A stretch of DNA of 64,000 nucleotides, taken from contig NZ_CP064951.1 of assembly GCF_011751945.2 (NCBI RefSeq), positions 992,001 through 1,056,000 on the forward strand, in the 5' to 3' direction. The stretch is from Actinomyces sp. zg-332 (GTDB lineage: Bacteria; Actinomycetota; Actinomycetes; Actinomycetales; Actinomycetaceae). Below the pieces are notes generated by a model. That model ran no database searches. It saw only the letters and a program-made list of their open reading frames with translations, and was not told where the DNA came from. Every line of letters begins with the position of its first letter. Positions within the stretch are counted from its first letter, which is position 1. Below, one piece after another: positions 8,206-17,789 of this stretch. The position numbers were made by a program, and so were the translations under genes.

Positions 8206-9906
8206 TCACTTTTCAGCAAATACCCACCGACTTATATCAAAATCTTTTTCTAATATCTTTGTCATACCCAAGTTAGTTTTTATAGTACTAGCAGTTAGTA
8301 TTTGGGGCTCACTTTCCTTATATTGCCCATTTTTCGTGAATTCTATTTTTTCAACAGTTACATCAGCCTGTATAAGCATTTCACTGTAGTTTTTCTCTAC
8401 TTCAAGTATATTATTCACTATATATTTCAAATGTAAAATTCTTATTTTTTCATCTATCAGCCTATGCAGATTTTCCTTAATTTTATTTATCTCGTTTGAA
8501 ATATCAGGTATTTTTTCCAAAGAATTAATATCTCTTGTCTTGTATAAGTTAGATTCAGTATTTAATAGTTTTTGTATTTTGTTTTTTATTTTATTTTTAT
8601 AGTTACTGTTGCTGATAGCATTCCCAATAAATTTATATGAGTTTTTATTAATTTTGACGTTGTCCACGCTTTTATGTTTTAGGGATTTTATAAGTTTATT
8701 CTCTGCTGTTGTATTCCTTTTATCCTTATATGAAGAAATACCACTTTTCATCCTCGTAGCACTAATATTATTACTAGTTTTGTCTTTTCCTAATACAGAG
8801 TTATAACTATGAGTTTGGTTTCCAAAAGCATATAAATAAATATAGATAAAACAAAATACACTCATTATAGAAAAACTAAAAGTAACCATAACAATAGTCT
8901 TGAGTATTTTATTTATATCCCTAGATTTACTTGTTTCTTCAGGAAATAACTCTTCGTAGCTAACTTTTTTCAAGGCATTTTCACTTATATTTTCCCTATC
9001 AACACTAAAACTCATACTTTTATTACTTTTATGATTACTAGTGCTTTCATATTTGCCACTTATGTCACTTATACTGCTTTGTTTTATAAGGTTTGGTTCA
9101 AAACTTTCTTGTGGCATATTATTATGACTTTTTATAAGCTCACCAGCATCGTTTGTATAATGACTTCCATAACTAGCATTAAAAGTGTGATTAGTTTCAT
9201 TTTCTAGATTTTGTCCCTTAGTAGCTGAGTAAATATTTTTCCAATCATTATTAGAAGTAACACTTATATTTTGTTCTATAATTCCGCTGTCGTTTCTTTT
9301 GATTTTCGGCACTTTATTATCTTGCAATAAGACAGCACTTTTGACTTCTAAATCGCTTAGTATTTCTTTTAAATCATTTATATCTTTCAAAATATATGAG
9401 CTATACTCACTTTTACTAAGATTGCTTTTCGTAGCACTTTCATTCCCTAAAATAAACCCAGCAATTATTGGATGTACATCGTTAGAAACTAATATATTTT
9501 CTGAGTTTAAGTTATTGTGATAAAGTCCCACTTTATGTATATTCTCAACAATATCTATAAGGCGTAAAGAAAAATTTCTTATTTGTTCGTAAGAGCTAAA
9601 CGTAGTTTCACATAATGCGGCAAAGTCAAAATGTTCATAAACTATGAGCAACTGATTATCATTTAATACTTGAAAATCAACTATTCTAGGCATAGCTTCA
9701 AAAATACTACACTTATCGTAAAGTTTGCTCCAATTTGTGTAGTTTATTAATTCCTTTTCTGATGAATAACATATTATTTGCCCTTCATAACTGTTACCAT
9801 TCTTGTCTTTTAGTAACCATATTGGGCTTCCTTCCAATATACGTGCAACTTTGATGATTTCGTAGTCTTCATTTTCCATAAAAACACTATCGCATTTTAT
9901 TCGCAC
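8206..9906 (-). CDS. membrane-anchored pseudokinase-like protein
   Basis: This 566-residue protein starts like a Ser/Thr protein kinase but lacks its catalytic residues. The catalytic loop HRDLKPEN is replaced by HNNLNSEN (130-137), the DFG motif by IIAGFIL (147-153), and the ATP-binding lysine position (around EGQIICYSS, 41-49) has Gln. The kinase-like part ends near residue 185. A Ser/Asn/Lys-rich linker leads to one transmembrane helix near residues 340-362, then about 200 residues outside the membrane with coiled-coil tendency. The GTG start at 9906 has TATACT ending 6 nt upstream (leaderless); an ATG at 9879 is the alternative. It is divergent from an MFS gene with matched promoter geometry. 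I do not recognise the outer domain. Confidence 0.8.
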   Translation of the reverse strand: MRIKCDSVFMENEDYEIIKVARILEGSPIWLLKDKNGNSYEGQIICYSSEKELINYTNWSKLYDKCSIFEAMPRIVDFQVLNDNQLLIVYEHFDFAALCETTFSSYEQIRNFSLRLIDIVENIHKVGLYHNNLNSENILVSNDVHPIIAGFILGNESATKSNLSKSEYSSYILKDINDLKEILSDLEVKSAVLLQDNKVPKIKRNDSGIIEQNISVTSNNDWKNIYSATKGQNLENETNHTFNASYGSHYTNDAGELIKSHNNMPQESFEPNLIKQSSISDISGKYESTSNHKSNKSMSFSVDRENISENALKKVSYEELFPEETSKSRDINKILKTIVMVTFSFSIMSVFCFIYIYLYAFGNQTHSYNSVLGKDKTSNNISATRMKSGISSYKDKRNTTAENKLIKSLKHKSVDNVKINKNSYKFIGNAISNSNYKNKIKNKIQKLLNTESNLYKTRDINSLEKIPDISNEINKIKENLHRLIDEKIRILHLKYIVNNILEVEKNYSEMLIQADVTVEKIEFTKNGQYKESEPQILTASTIKTNLGMTKILEKDFDISRWVFAEK

Positions 9907-9956
9907 GAATATAGTATAATTTTCTATATTGTGGATAACTAAAATATTATAGTAAT
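9907..9956. promoter_or_regulatory. divergent promoters for two leaderless genes
   Basis: In the 50 bp between the two GTG starts, TATTAT (9945-9950) ends 6 nt before the rightward GTG at 9957, and TATACT (minus strand, 9918-9913) ends 6 nt before the leftward GTG at 9906. Both fit the TANNNT -10 element of actinobacterial promoters, with the transcript starting at the start codon. No -35 consensus is clear. Confidence 0.65.
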
Positions 9957-11198
9957 GTGAGAAAAATGTTAGAACGTATAAAAGAGTATAGAAACTTGTT
10001 TTCTATTATCTCACCTATAAATATGTTCCTAATATTACTGGCAAAACTACCTTATACTATGTTTCCTTTAGGTATTCTTATCTGCGTAAGGTATGCTACC
10101 GATTCTATAGTAATTGCTGGTTTTTCTACTGCTTGTTTGAGTTTTGCTTCTGCTTTTTCTAGTTTGCTGATAAGTAAGTATTGTGACATTTTTGGAGCTA
10201 GAAAAATAATTTCTTTCATTCTACCTATCACTGTTATATCGCTTTTTTCTCTAACAGTAGTTTTAGCAAGTAATTATCCTAGTTACATAATTTATATAAA
10301 TTGTATTTTAATCGGCGCCAGCATGATTCCTATAGGGTCTATAACGCGTTCTATCTGGATTAGAAATTCTGTCAGTTACGAGAATATACAATTAGCTTTA
10401 TCTTATGAATCAAGTACTGATGAACTATTATATGTATTAGGTCCAACTTTAGTAGGAATAATCAGCTCTTTTTTCGGCGAATTTGTACTTTTAGTGACAA
10501 TGGCTACATTAGTAATGGTCTTCAATACAGTTTTTATATTAAGTCTCCTTAGAAAAGTTGATTATAAAACTAATACTAAAACACAATTGAAAGATAAGAA
10601 CAACATATCCATTTTTAAGACTTTAAAAGCAGTATATATGCCTATATTTTCCATCGCTTCAATAGGTATTTTCTTTGGTGCGATGCAAGTAAGCATTACT
10701 GAAATAGCAAATGTATATGGATCTTCTTCTTACGCAGGTCTAAGCTATGCGACTATAGGTATTTCTTCTAGCATAGCAGCAATGCTTTTAGTAGCTTTAC
10801 CCGTAACACTACCATTATGGGATAGACAAATTTTATTTTCCATTTTCCTATTCTTATCCACACTACCTTGTCTGTTTATTACTTCCCTTCCCTGGGTAAC
10901 TGTATTTTTATTCATATTAGGTACTTTTATTGGTCCGTGTTTAGTAACTATTTTTTCTATAGGTGAATTACTTTCAAAACAGGTTTCCTTACAAATAGCT
11001 ATGGCTGCTATATGCTCATCAATAATTGTTGGAAATGCTATAGGCTCTTCTATTGCAGGACAGATTGCTTCTATATATAACGGCAACACATCTTTGGTTA
11101 TTTGTTTATTATCTTGCGTAATTTGTATAGCTATGGGATTAATGATTAAAATCAAAATGACAAAACGTGATTCGATTACTTGTACTTGTAATAAGTAA
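9957..11198 (+). CDS. MFS transporter
   Basis: A 413-residue major facilitator superfamily protein with about 12 hydrophobic helices in two halves, separated by a charged cytoplasmic loop (KVDYKTNTKTQLKDKNN, about residues 197-213). The loop SKYCDIFGARKIISF after helix 2 is the family's motif A region (canonically GxLaDrxGrrxxl). The substrate cannot be told; many similar actinobacterial proteins are annotated as drug exporters. The start is GTG at 9957 (leaderless by its -10 spacing) or ATG at 9966. It is divergent from the pseudokinase gene. No partner gene follows. Confidence 0.85.
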   Translation: MRKMLERIKEYRNLFSIISPINMFLILLAKLPYTMFPLGILICVRYATDSIVIAGFSTACLSFASAFSSLLISKYCDIFGARKIISFILPITVISLFSLTVVLASNYPSYIIYINCILIGASMIPIGSITRSIWIRNSVSYENIQLALSYESSTDELLYVLGPTLVGIISSFFGEFVLLVTMATLVMVFNTVFILSLLRKVDYKTNTKTQLKDKNNISIFKTLKAVYMPIFSIASIGIFFGAMQVSITEIANVYGSSSYAGLSYATIGISSSIAAMLLVALPVTLPLWDRQILFSIFLFLSTLPCLFITSLPWVTVFLFILGTFIGPCLVTIFSIGELLSKQVSLQIAMAAICSSIIVGNAIGSSIAGQIASIYNGNTSLVICLLSCVICIAMGLMIKIKMTKRDSITCTCNK

Positions 11199-11446
11199 TC
11201 TGTTTTATATAAAAAATGTTACTCTTACTTTATGAGCGCTTTCTCTAACTATTTTGTAAAAACTTTATATAAGGCTGTATAAGATAGTATGTAAAATACT
11301 AGTAAAGTAAACTTTTATCAAGCTACTTATTTGAAAACTATTTTTTAATCGTTACTTATTTTTATAAACTTTTGAGAGTTTATTTGCTAAAATATTTATC
11401 TATGTAATGCAAAGAATATTTATTCTTTTAGACGGAGTGGATTATT

Positions 11447-12154
11447 TTGGCAAATAAAAACGTTACTACAGAAAATGCCCCAAAGAAACGACGTTTCTAC
11501 CATAATATAAAAGATTCTTATAATGTTGGTCGTAGGTCTTATCCTGCACTTGCTTGGATACTATTGAGTGTATTTATAGCAACAATAGCTGTATTCTTGT
11601 TAATAGGCTACGCTATAAACTATTTCTACTACATGCTATTTTTAGGAATCTTAACCTCTATTCTTGTAGTACTTTCCACTCTTTCATTTATAGTACGTAA
11701 AGCAATGTACAAACAAATAGACGGACATCTGGGTGCTGTATCTGCAGTCCTTTCACAGGTAAAACGTGGCTGGATTATAGATGAACAACCAGTGGCTTTC
11801 AACAAAAACCAAGACCTTGTCTGGCGTGCAGTTGGCCGTAACGGAATTATCTTAATTAGTGAAGGACCTTCAACTCGCGTACGTCCTTTACTAGATGACG
11901 AAGCCAAAAAGTATACCCGTGTAGTGCCTAATGTACCTATTCACAAAGTCCAAGTTGGTAATGAAGAAAATCAAATTCCTCTATCAAAATTACTATCAAC
12001 TATACGTAAGCTAAAGGGTCAAACAAAACTTACAAGTAGAGAAATTCCAGCAGTTGCAAAACGTTTATCAGCTTTGCAAGCACAAAAAGGTATGCCTATG
12101 CCTAAAGGAATTGACCCAATGAAAATGAAGAATATGAAGAGACAAATTCGTTAA
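11447..12154 (+). CDS. DUF4191 membrane protein
   Basis: A 235-residue protein of the actinobacterial DUF4191 family, function unknown. Two adjacent transmembrane helices (about residues 34-56 and 59-82: ILLSVFIATIAVFLLIGYAI and the next) follow a basic N-terminus. The rest is cytoplasmic and contains the conserved part from GHLGAVSAVLSQVKRGWIID through VGRNGIILISEGP. The C-terminal tail is basic (KGIDPMKMKNMKRQIR). The start is a TTG at 11447 with GGAGTGG upstream. In many actinobacteria this gene lies directly before glnA, as here, but the link is not explained. Confidence 0.88.
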   Translation: MANKNVTTENAPKKRRFYHNIKDSYNVGRRSYPALAWILLSVFIATIAVFLLIGYAINYFYYMLFLGILTSILVVLSTLSFIVRKAMYKQIDGHLGAVSAVLSQVKRGWIIDEQPVAFNKNQDLVWRAVGRNGIILISEGPSTRVRPLLDDEAKKYTRVVPNVPIHKVQVGNEENQIPLSKLLSTIRKLKGQTKLTSREIPAVAKRLSALQAQKGMPMPKGIDPMKMKNMKRQIR

Positions 12155-12187
12155 AAATAGCCCTGTGTAAAAGCACAGGGCTATTTT
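12154..12187 (+). terminator. terminator between the DUF4191 gene and glnA
   Basis: A perfect 14-bp stem, AAAATAGCCCTGTG with CACAGGGCTATTTT, and a 6-nt loop, starting at the stop codon of the DUF4191 gene. The A/T ends of the stem allow it to work in both directions, but the genes on both sides are rightward. Confidence 0.93.
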
Positions 12188-12234
12188 GATTGAGGACGGA
12201 AATAATAAAGGTACATTAGGAAGGGTGTATTGAA

Positions 12235-13659
12235 ATGTTCAAAACAGTAGAAGAAACAATAGACTATATAAAAAGTGAAGAAATAGAAAATATTGACGTA
12301 CGTTTTTGTGATCTTCCCGGAGTAATGCAGCACTTTACAATTCCCGTCAATGCTTTTAACGAAGATATCCTAACTGAAGGCCTCATGTTTGATGGTTCTT
12401 CAATACGCGGTTTCTCTGAAATACACAAATCTGATATGAAACTACTACCAGATTTATCTACAGCCTATGTTGATCCTTTTAGACATGCAAAAACTCTAAT
12501 AATGAATTTTGCTGTGGTCGACCCATTCACTAATGAACCTTTTAGCCGTGATCCACGACAGATTGCTGCTAAAGCTGAAAATTATTTACGTTCAACCGGT
12601 ATTGCTGACACATGCTATATAGGTGCTGAAGCTGAATTTTACTTATTCGACGAAATACGCTACAAAACTACACCTGAGGAAACTTTCTTCAAAATTGATT
12701 CTCAAGAAGCTGCTTGGAATAGTGCTAGTGAAGAAGAGGGTGGAAACCTAGGATACAAGATTCCTTTCAAAGCTGGTTACTTCCCAGTTTCTCCAACCGA
12801 TCAGTCAGCTGATATTCGTGATGCAATGAGTAAAATTTGTCAGGAAGTCGGCTTGGAAATTGAACGTTCTCATCACGAAGTTGGAAATGCTGGGCAACAA
12901 GAAATAAACTATCGTTTCAATAGCTTACTAAGTGCAGCTGACGACATGATGAAGTTTAAATATGTAATTCAAAACACAGCTTTTGAATTTGGTAAGACTG
13001 CTACTTTCATGCCTAAACCACTTTGGAAAGACAACGGTTCAGGTATGCACTGCCACTTCTCACTTTGGAAAGATGGAACACCTTTATTCCACGATGAAAC
13101 TGGTTATGGTGGCTTATCAGATACAGCTCGCTGGTTTATTGGTGGTTTATTAAAGCACGCACAATCACTACTTGCTTTTACTAACCCATCTGTTAACTCA
13201 TATCGCCGTTTAGTACCTGGGTTTGAAGCTCCAATAAACCTAGTTTATTCTGCTCGCAACCGTTCTGCTTGTATACGTATTCCAATCGTTGGTTCTTCAC
13301 CAAAAGCAAAACGTGTTGAATATCGTGTACCAGATCCTACAGCTAACCCATACTTAGCTTTTGCAGCTTGCTTGATGGCTGGAATTGATGGTATCAAGAA
13401 CCGTATTGAACCTTCAGCTCCTATCGATAAAGACTTGTACGAATTGCCACCAGAAGAATATGATGATATTGAAAAACTATCTTCATCACTAGAACAAGCT
13501 TTACATAATCTTGAAGAGGATTACGAATACTTGATGGAAGGCGACGTATTCACACAAGATTTAATTGATACTTGGATTGACTATAAGTATCACAATGAAA
13601 TCTTGCCTATGCTTGAACGCCCTCACCCATACGAGTACGAGTTGTACTACAATATGTAA
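12235..13659 (+). CDS. glnA: glutamine synthetase, type I
   Basis: A 474-residue type I glutamine synthetase, which makes glutamine from glutamate, ammonia and ATP as a cytosolic dodecamer. Family motifs include FDGSSIRGF (about residue 55), the metal-site region [10 protein letters not shown], the ATP-binding [22 protein letters not shown] (about 255-275), NRSACIRIP and the C-terminal DLYELPPEE. The tyrosine in LYELPPEE matches the adenylylation site of the I-beta subtype, so control by a GlnE-type adenylyltransferase is likely. Start and AGGAAGGGTG ribosome binding site are clear. Terminators lie on both sides, so it is monocistronic. Confidence 0.97.
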   Translation: MFKTVEETIDYIKSEEIENIDVRFCDLPGVMQHFTIPVNAFNEDILTEGLMFDGSSIRGFSEIHKSDMKLLPDLSTAYVDPFRHAKTLIMNFAVVDPFTNEPFSRDPRQIAAKAENYLRSTGIADTCYIGAEAEFYLFDEIRYKTTPEETFFKIDSQEAAWNSASEEEGGNLGYKIPFKAGYFPVSPTDQSADIRDAMSKICQEVGLEIERSHHEVGNAGQQEINYRFNSLLSAADDMMKFKYVIQNTAFEFGKTATFMPKPLWKDNGSGMHCHFSLWKDGTPLFHDETGYGGLSDTARWFIGGLLKHAQSLLAFTNPSVNSYRRLVPGFEAPINLVYSARNRSACIRIPIVGSSPKAKRVEYRVPDPTANPYLAFAACLMAGIDGIKNRIEPSAPIDKDLYELPPEEYDDIEKLSSSLEQALHNLEEDYEYLMEGDVFTQDLIDTWIDYKYHNEILPMLERPHPYEYELYYNM

Positions 13660-13674
13660 ACTCAAATAAAATTA

Positions 13675-13714
13675 GATTGTTGTTGAAGAATAATAACTTC
13701 AGCAACAATCTTTT
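13675..13714 (+). terminator. terminator after glnA
   Basis: Stem GATTGTTGTTGAAG (13675-13688) with CTTCAGCAACAATC (13697-13710) including one G-T pair, 8-nt loop, then TTTT. Confidence 0.92.
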
Positions 13715-13768
13715 AATATCATCTATAAAACCATTTGCAAACTAAATACACTAAGCAAAAAAACTAAA

Positions 13769-14341
13769 ATGGAACTCTTAAAAGAATATATAAGAAAACA
13801 AGGTATAGTTGAAAAAGATAATATTTTAAAAGTAGATAGTTTTCTAAATCACCAAATAGATATAAATCTACTAAATAAAATAGGTGAAGAGTTTAAAAAA
13901 CGTTTCACTAGCGAAACTATTACAAAAATCTTAACTATTGAAAGCTCAGGAATAGCCATTGCAAGCATAACAGCACAATACTTCAACGTTCCTGTAGTTT
14001 TCGCTAAAAAATCTACTTCTAAAACACTAAATACTGATGTATATGTAACAAAAGTTCACTCCTACACACACAATAAAGACTATGAAGTTTTAGTGTCTAA
14101 AAAGTATATATCGTCTAATGATAATGTGCTTATAATAGATGATTTTCTAGCAAATGGAAAAGCCTTACTAGGTCTAATAGATATTTGCAGACAAGCTAAT
14201 GCTAATATTGCAGGTAGTGGAATTGTGATAGAAAAAAGCTTCCAAAAAGGTGCAAATTTAATACGAGAAACAGGTATAAAACTAGAATCTCTAGCAAAAC
14301 TTTCAAAAATCACCACCAATGGCATAGAGTTTGTTAATTAG
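13769..14341 (+). CDS. xpt: xanthine phosphoribosyltransferase
   Basis: A 190-residue purine-salvage enzyme that converts xanthine and PRPP to XMP. The PRPP-binding motif is VLIIDDFLANGKALLGL (about residues 125-141). The N-terminal MELLKEYIRKQGIVEKDNILKVDSFLNHQID follows the Bacillus-type Xpt pattern closely, as does KVHSYTHNKDYEVLVS in the flexible loop. Length matches the family (about 190). No purine riboswitch is visible in the short region between the glnA terminator and the start, and no strong Shine-Dalgarno is seen. It stands alone. Confidence 0.94.
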   Translation: MELLKEYIRKQGIVEKDNILKVDSFLNHQIDINLLNKIGEEFKKRFTSETITKILTIESSGIAIASITAQYFNVPVVFAKKSTSKTLNTDVYVTKVHSYTHNKDYEVLVSKKYISSNDNVLIIDDFLANGKALLGLIDICRQANANIAGSGIVIEKSFQKGANLIRETGIKLESLAKLSKITTNGIEFVN

Positions 14342-14375
14342 TATCATTTAACAATTTATGCAATATTACGCATAA

Positions 14376-14424
14376 TAATAGGGTTTATAGACCTCGAAAC
14401 CTTGAAAATCCATAAACCCTATTA
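14376..14424. terminator. shared terminator between xpt and the amidase gene
   Basis: A 13-bp perfect stem, TAATAGGGTTTAT (14376-14388) with ATAAACCCTATTA (14412-14424), lies between two convergent genes. The loop is 23 nt and there is no long U-tract, so it may work less well than its neighbours. Confidence 0.75.
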
Positions 14425-14444
14425 CTCAAATAGCATCAAAGTTA

Positions 14445-15995
14445 CTATTTACCATATTTTTTAGGTATTACTCTACCATTTGCCATTTGCTCAAATGCAT
14501 ATCCAAAGCAGAATAACTCTTTTTCTTCACTCTCGCCCACAACAAATGTTGTACCTTGAGGAATACCCTTTTCATCTTTGCCAAAAGGAATGCTCATATA
14601 AGGATATCCTGCTACAGCTGGTAGTATTACGCTCTCATTATTAAAGAATACAAAAGCATCTAAATCATAGCGTTCACGCAAAGAATCTAGGCGGTTTTTA
14701 GCGAGTATAACCTGTCTTGATACTCCCCTAACGTTATTTTCTTTAATCTCATTTGAAGTTTCTAAAAGAATTTGACCGTACCTTGCCCTGCGTGAAAGAT
14801 CAGCTCTATTGTAATCAATCAATTCTTGTAAATTCTTTAAAGGCAAATTATATTTTTTAGCGAAATTAGCAAAGTCAAATTTAAAGTCATTATTTATAAT
14901 GTCTAAATAATTAATACCGTTTTCATCAAACCTTACTTTTACTACCTCAGCCCCAGCTTTTTCAAGAATAGATATGAGTTCATTTGTCTTAGAATTTTGT
15001 GTCTGAACTATCCCTATACGCTTACCTTTTATATAATTTTTATCCAATTTAGCTATATCTAAACAAAGTTTTTTATCATCAACAATTGAATTATAAGCTT
15101 GAAGAGCATCAGTTACATTACGAGCAATAGGTCCTAAGCTATCTAAAGTTGAAGAAAGTGGGAAAACTCCTTCTCGTGAAATACTATCTCTAGAAGATTT
15201 CATACCTACAACTGATTGTATGGAAGCTGGAGCAATAATTGAACCAGTCGTTTCTGTCCCTATTGAAAATACTCCAATATTAGTAGCTATGCTCACTGCA
15301 CTTCCAGTACTAGATCCTGAAGGCGATAGTTCCAATGGTGCAAAAGGATTCCTAGTCTGTCCTACTTTAGAACTATATCCACTTGGAGTTTTATAATCCA
15401 TAAAGTGAGCGAGTTCAGACAAATTCACTTTAGCTAATATTAAAACATTAGCGTTTCGTAAATTCTTAACTACTTGAGCATCGTCATTAGGAACGAAATC
15501 TTTGAACGCATAAGTACCAGCACTAGTTGGCATATCAACAGTATTAATATTGTCTTTCAAAGTCACTGGTAGACCATATAAAGGCGAGTTGGCTTCATTT
15601 TTGTGTAAATCAAAGTTCTGAGCCTGTTTTACAGCCTCAGGATTGACTTCAGCAATCGCATTCAAACCGTATTCTTTCTGATCTATTTCCTTAATACGAT
15701 TCAAGTAAAATACTGTAATTTCAGTGTAAGATAGTTCTCCTGATTGCACGCTTTTTTGAATTTCTTCTATCGTGCGTTCTAAGATTAAATGTTTTTTAGA
15801 TTTGATAGATTCGATGTCAAAACCTTTAATCTGGGCATTTATAACATCTCTAACTTTTTTCTGATTATATTGAATAGCTTCTTGTGGAGATTCTTTAAAA
15901 ATACGCTTTATATACCTAGAAATAATTACAAATCCACTACTAACAAAAATGAAAGCTGTTACAAATAGAGCCAAAAGTTTTTTAATATTATTCAT
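14445..15995 (-). CDS. membrane-anchored amidase (amidase signature family)
   Basis: A 516-residue amidase-signature enzyme. The Ser-cisSer-Lys triad is present: Lys in LPVTLKDNINT (about residue 146), Ser in the GSSTGSAVSIA segment (about 232) and the nucleophile loop TETTGSI (about 252). An N-terminal basic stretch and hydrophobic helix (residues 5-27, LLALFVTAFIFVSSGFVII) with no signal-peptidase or lipobox site suggest that the enzyme is held at the outer face of the membrane. The substrate is unknown; family members act on peptide amides, carbamates or Glu-tRNA, but the anchor argues against a GatA role. Start ATG at 15995. It is divergent from metK across about 280 bp. Confidence 0.88.
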   Translation of the reverse strand: MNNIKKLLALFVTAFIFVSSGFVIISRYIKRIFKESPQEAIQYNQKKVRDVINAQIKGFDIESIKSKKHLILERTIEEIQKSVQSGELSYTEITVFYLNRIKEIDQKEYGLNAIAEVNPEAVKQAQNFDLHKNEANSPLYGLPVTLKDNINTVDMPTSAGTYAFKDFVPNDDAQVVKNLRNANVLILAKVNLSELAHFMDYKTPSGYSSKVGQTRNPFAPLELSPSGSSTGSAVSIATNIGVFSIGTETTGSIIAPASIQSVVGMKSSRDSISREGVFPLSSTLDSLGPIARNVTDALQAYNSIVDDKKLCLDIAKLDKNYIKGKRIGIVQTQNSKTNELISILEKAGAEVVKVRFDENGINYLDIINNDFKFDFANFAKKYNLPLKNLQELIDYNRADLSRRARYGQILLETSNEIKENNVRGVSRQVILAKNRLDSLRERYDLDAFVFFNNESVILPAVAGYPYMSIPFGKDEKGIPQGTTFVVGESEEKELFCFGYAFEQMANGRVIPKKYGK

Positions 15996-16272
15996 ACGTC
16001 CTACTCTTGAATTATCTATACACTAAAAATCTAAATCACATTACCAACATTATAAACGTAATTATTTTCTTATACATGATTTTAGAACTTTATTATTTTA
16101 TTTATTTTAAATTTTATTTACACTTATGTTACTAGCGCTAATGATATACTTTTACTCTCAATAGACTACTAAAAAATTACTTGTAATTAAATATTTTTAA
16201 AAAGTACATTAACAAATTATAAAAAATTTAATATTATTAACTAACGTAAATAAATTATTCGATGGAGAAAAA

Positions 16273-17427
16273 ATGCTTAAAACATTCTTGACAGCTGAAA
16301 GCGTATGTATGGGACACCCTGATAAACTCTGTGATTTTATATCAGATTCTGTATTAGACGAATGTTTAAGCAAGGATAAGTATTCGCGTGTAGCATGTGA
16401 AGTAATGGCAACTAAAGGCAATATATTCGTTGCTGGAGAAATAACTTGCTCTGCTGAAGTAGATATTCAAAGCATAACTGAAAATGCTTTAAAAACAGTG
16501 GGCTACAATCCGCAAGACTTCAAAATCTTTGTTTATGTACATCAGCAAAGTAAAGACATCGCTCACGGTGTAGATAATGCGTTAGAATATCGCAATGGTG
16601 ACGATTCCCCTTATTCATCTCTTGGAGCTGGTGATCAAGGTAGCGTATACGGTTATGCAACTAACGAAACCACTCAACTACTTCCTCTTGCCCTAGTACT
16701 TTCACACAAACTATGTGAAAACATTGATATTGCAAGAAAAAGTGGAGTTATTTCTGGACTTCTACCTGATGGTAAAGCTCAAGTAAGCGTTGAATACGAA
16801 GATGGAAAGCCAAAGAAAATAAAAACTGTAGTACTGTCCGTACAGCATGAAGCCTCTAAAGACTTAGATACTTTACGTAAAGAAATTGCTAACAAAGTAC
16901 TACCAGTTGTTTTTGAAGAATTCCCACTCGATGAAGATACTGATATATTCATCAATCCAGCTGGGCAGTTCGTAGAAGGAGGCCCTGCAGCTGATACTGG
17001 TTTGACTGGTAGAAAGTTGATGGTTGATACTTATGGAGGTCTTGGCCCACATGGTGGTGGAGCTTTTAGTGGCAAAGATGCAACAAAAGTTGATCGTAGC
17101 GCTGCTTATATGGCTCGTCACATTGCAAAGACTATTGTAGAGGCAAAATTGGCTGAACGCTGTGAAGTATGTTTATCCTATGCTATTGGTAAAGCTAGCC
17201 CTGTTGCTGTAAATGTAAAAACTTTCAATACAAGCACGCATAGTGAACAAGATTTAAGCGAAGCAGTGCAAAAAGTCTTTGATTTGCGACCTGGAGCTAT
17301 AATTGAGTACTTAGATTTGCTTTTGCCTATCTATAGTCAAACATCAGCTTATGGACACTTTAGTAAAACTAGCTTTAGCTGGGAAAAGACGCATAAAGCC
17401 AAAGAGCTAGTTGACTTACTCAAGTAG
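16273..17427 (+). CDS. metK: S-adenosylmethionine synthetase
   Basis: A 384-residue methionine adenosyltransferase, making SAM from methionine and ATP. Signature segments are in place: GHPDKLCDFISDSVLDE (residues 14-30), the ATP-binding GAGDQGSVYGYATNET (about 116-131) and the P-loop-like GGGAFSGKDATKVDRSAAYM (about 259-278). Length is normal and no residue of the signatures is lost. The ATG has a GATGGAGAAA ribosome binding site. No SAM riboswitch is visible in the AT-rich upstream region. A terminator follows, so it is monocistronic. Confidence 0.97.
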   Translation: MLKTFLTAESVCMGHPDKLCDFISDSVLDECLSKDKYSRVACEVMATKGNIFVAGEITCSAEVDIQSITENALKTVGYNPQDFKIFVYVHQQSKDIAHGVDNALEYRNGDDSPYSSLGAGDQGSVYGYATNETTQLLPLALVLSHKLCENIDIARKSGVISGLLPDGKAQVSVEYEDGKPKKIKTVVLSVQHEASKDLDTLRKEIANKVLPVVFEEFPLDEDTDIFINPAGQFVEGGPAADTGLTGRKLMVDTYGGLGPHGGGAFSGKDATKVDRSAAYMARHIAKTIVEAKLAERCEVCLSYAIGKASPVAVNVKTFNTSTHSEQDLSEAVQKVFDLRPGAIIEYLDLLLPIYSQTSAYGHFSKTSFSWEKTHKAKELVDLLK

Positions 17428-17444
17428 TTATTTCTAAAGCATTT

Positions 17445-17500
17445 AAAGCTGTAGTATCACTTCTAAACATTATTGAATGTAGGTACTACAGTTTTGTTTT
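17445..17500 (+). terminator. terminator after metK
   Basis: Stem AAAGCTGTAGTATC (17445-17458) with GGTACTACAGTTTT (17482-17495), with G-T pairs, followed by GTTTT. The loop is 23 nt. Confidence 0.8.
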
Positions 17501-17740
17501 ATATAACACACAAAATACGCAGATAAATACAAATAGCTTATAAATAAACTAAACAACAAATAAGATGAAAATCCCTGAACGTACAAGATAAAAGCTTATT
17601 CCCCCCCTATGGAGCCTACGCACCACTCATCCGCGTAAATAGAACAAATAAAGCTATATTTACGCTCATATTCCTAAGCAATAGTTCTATATAAAATACA
17701 TCACAATAATATTTACCTTATATAACTAGTTAAACAATAA
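17501..17740. other. unassigned intergenic region with nested inverted repeats
   Basis: Between the metK and aspA terminators there is no credible protein gene. The middle (about 17575-17640) is richer in G+C than other gaps, with a run of seven C at 17611-17617. Two nested inverted repeats follow: GCGTAAATA (17633-17641) with TATTTACGC (17657-17665), and outside it ATAGAAC (17639-17645) with GTTCTAT (17694-17700). The two pairings overlap and so are alternative. A small RNA is possible but I recognise no family. Confidence 0.4.
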
Positions 17741-17768
17741 TGGGTGAAGTCACAATAAACCTCACCCA
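17741..17768 (-). terminator. terminator after aspA
   Basis: Read on the minus strand, TGGGTGAGG pairs with CTTCACCCA (one G-T pair), loop about 10 nt, followed by TTATTGTTT. It lies just after the aspA stop codon. Confidence 0.8.
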
Positions 17769-17789
17769 CTAAAGTTTCATACCTATATG

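Noticed and set aside
13715-13768. Purine riboswitch before xpt
   Set aside because: Only about 50 bp lie between the glnA terminator and the start, too short for the aptamer, and the core sequence is absent.
15996-16272. SAM riboswitch before metK
   Set aside because: The region is nearly all A/T and lacks any of the known conserved cores.
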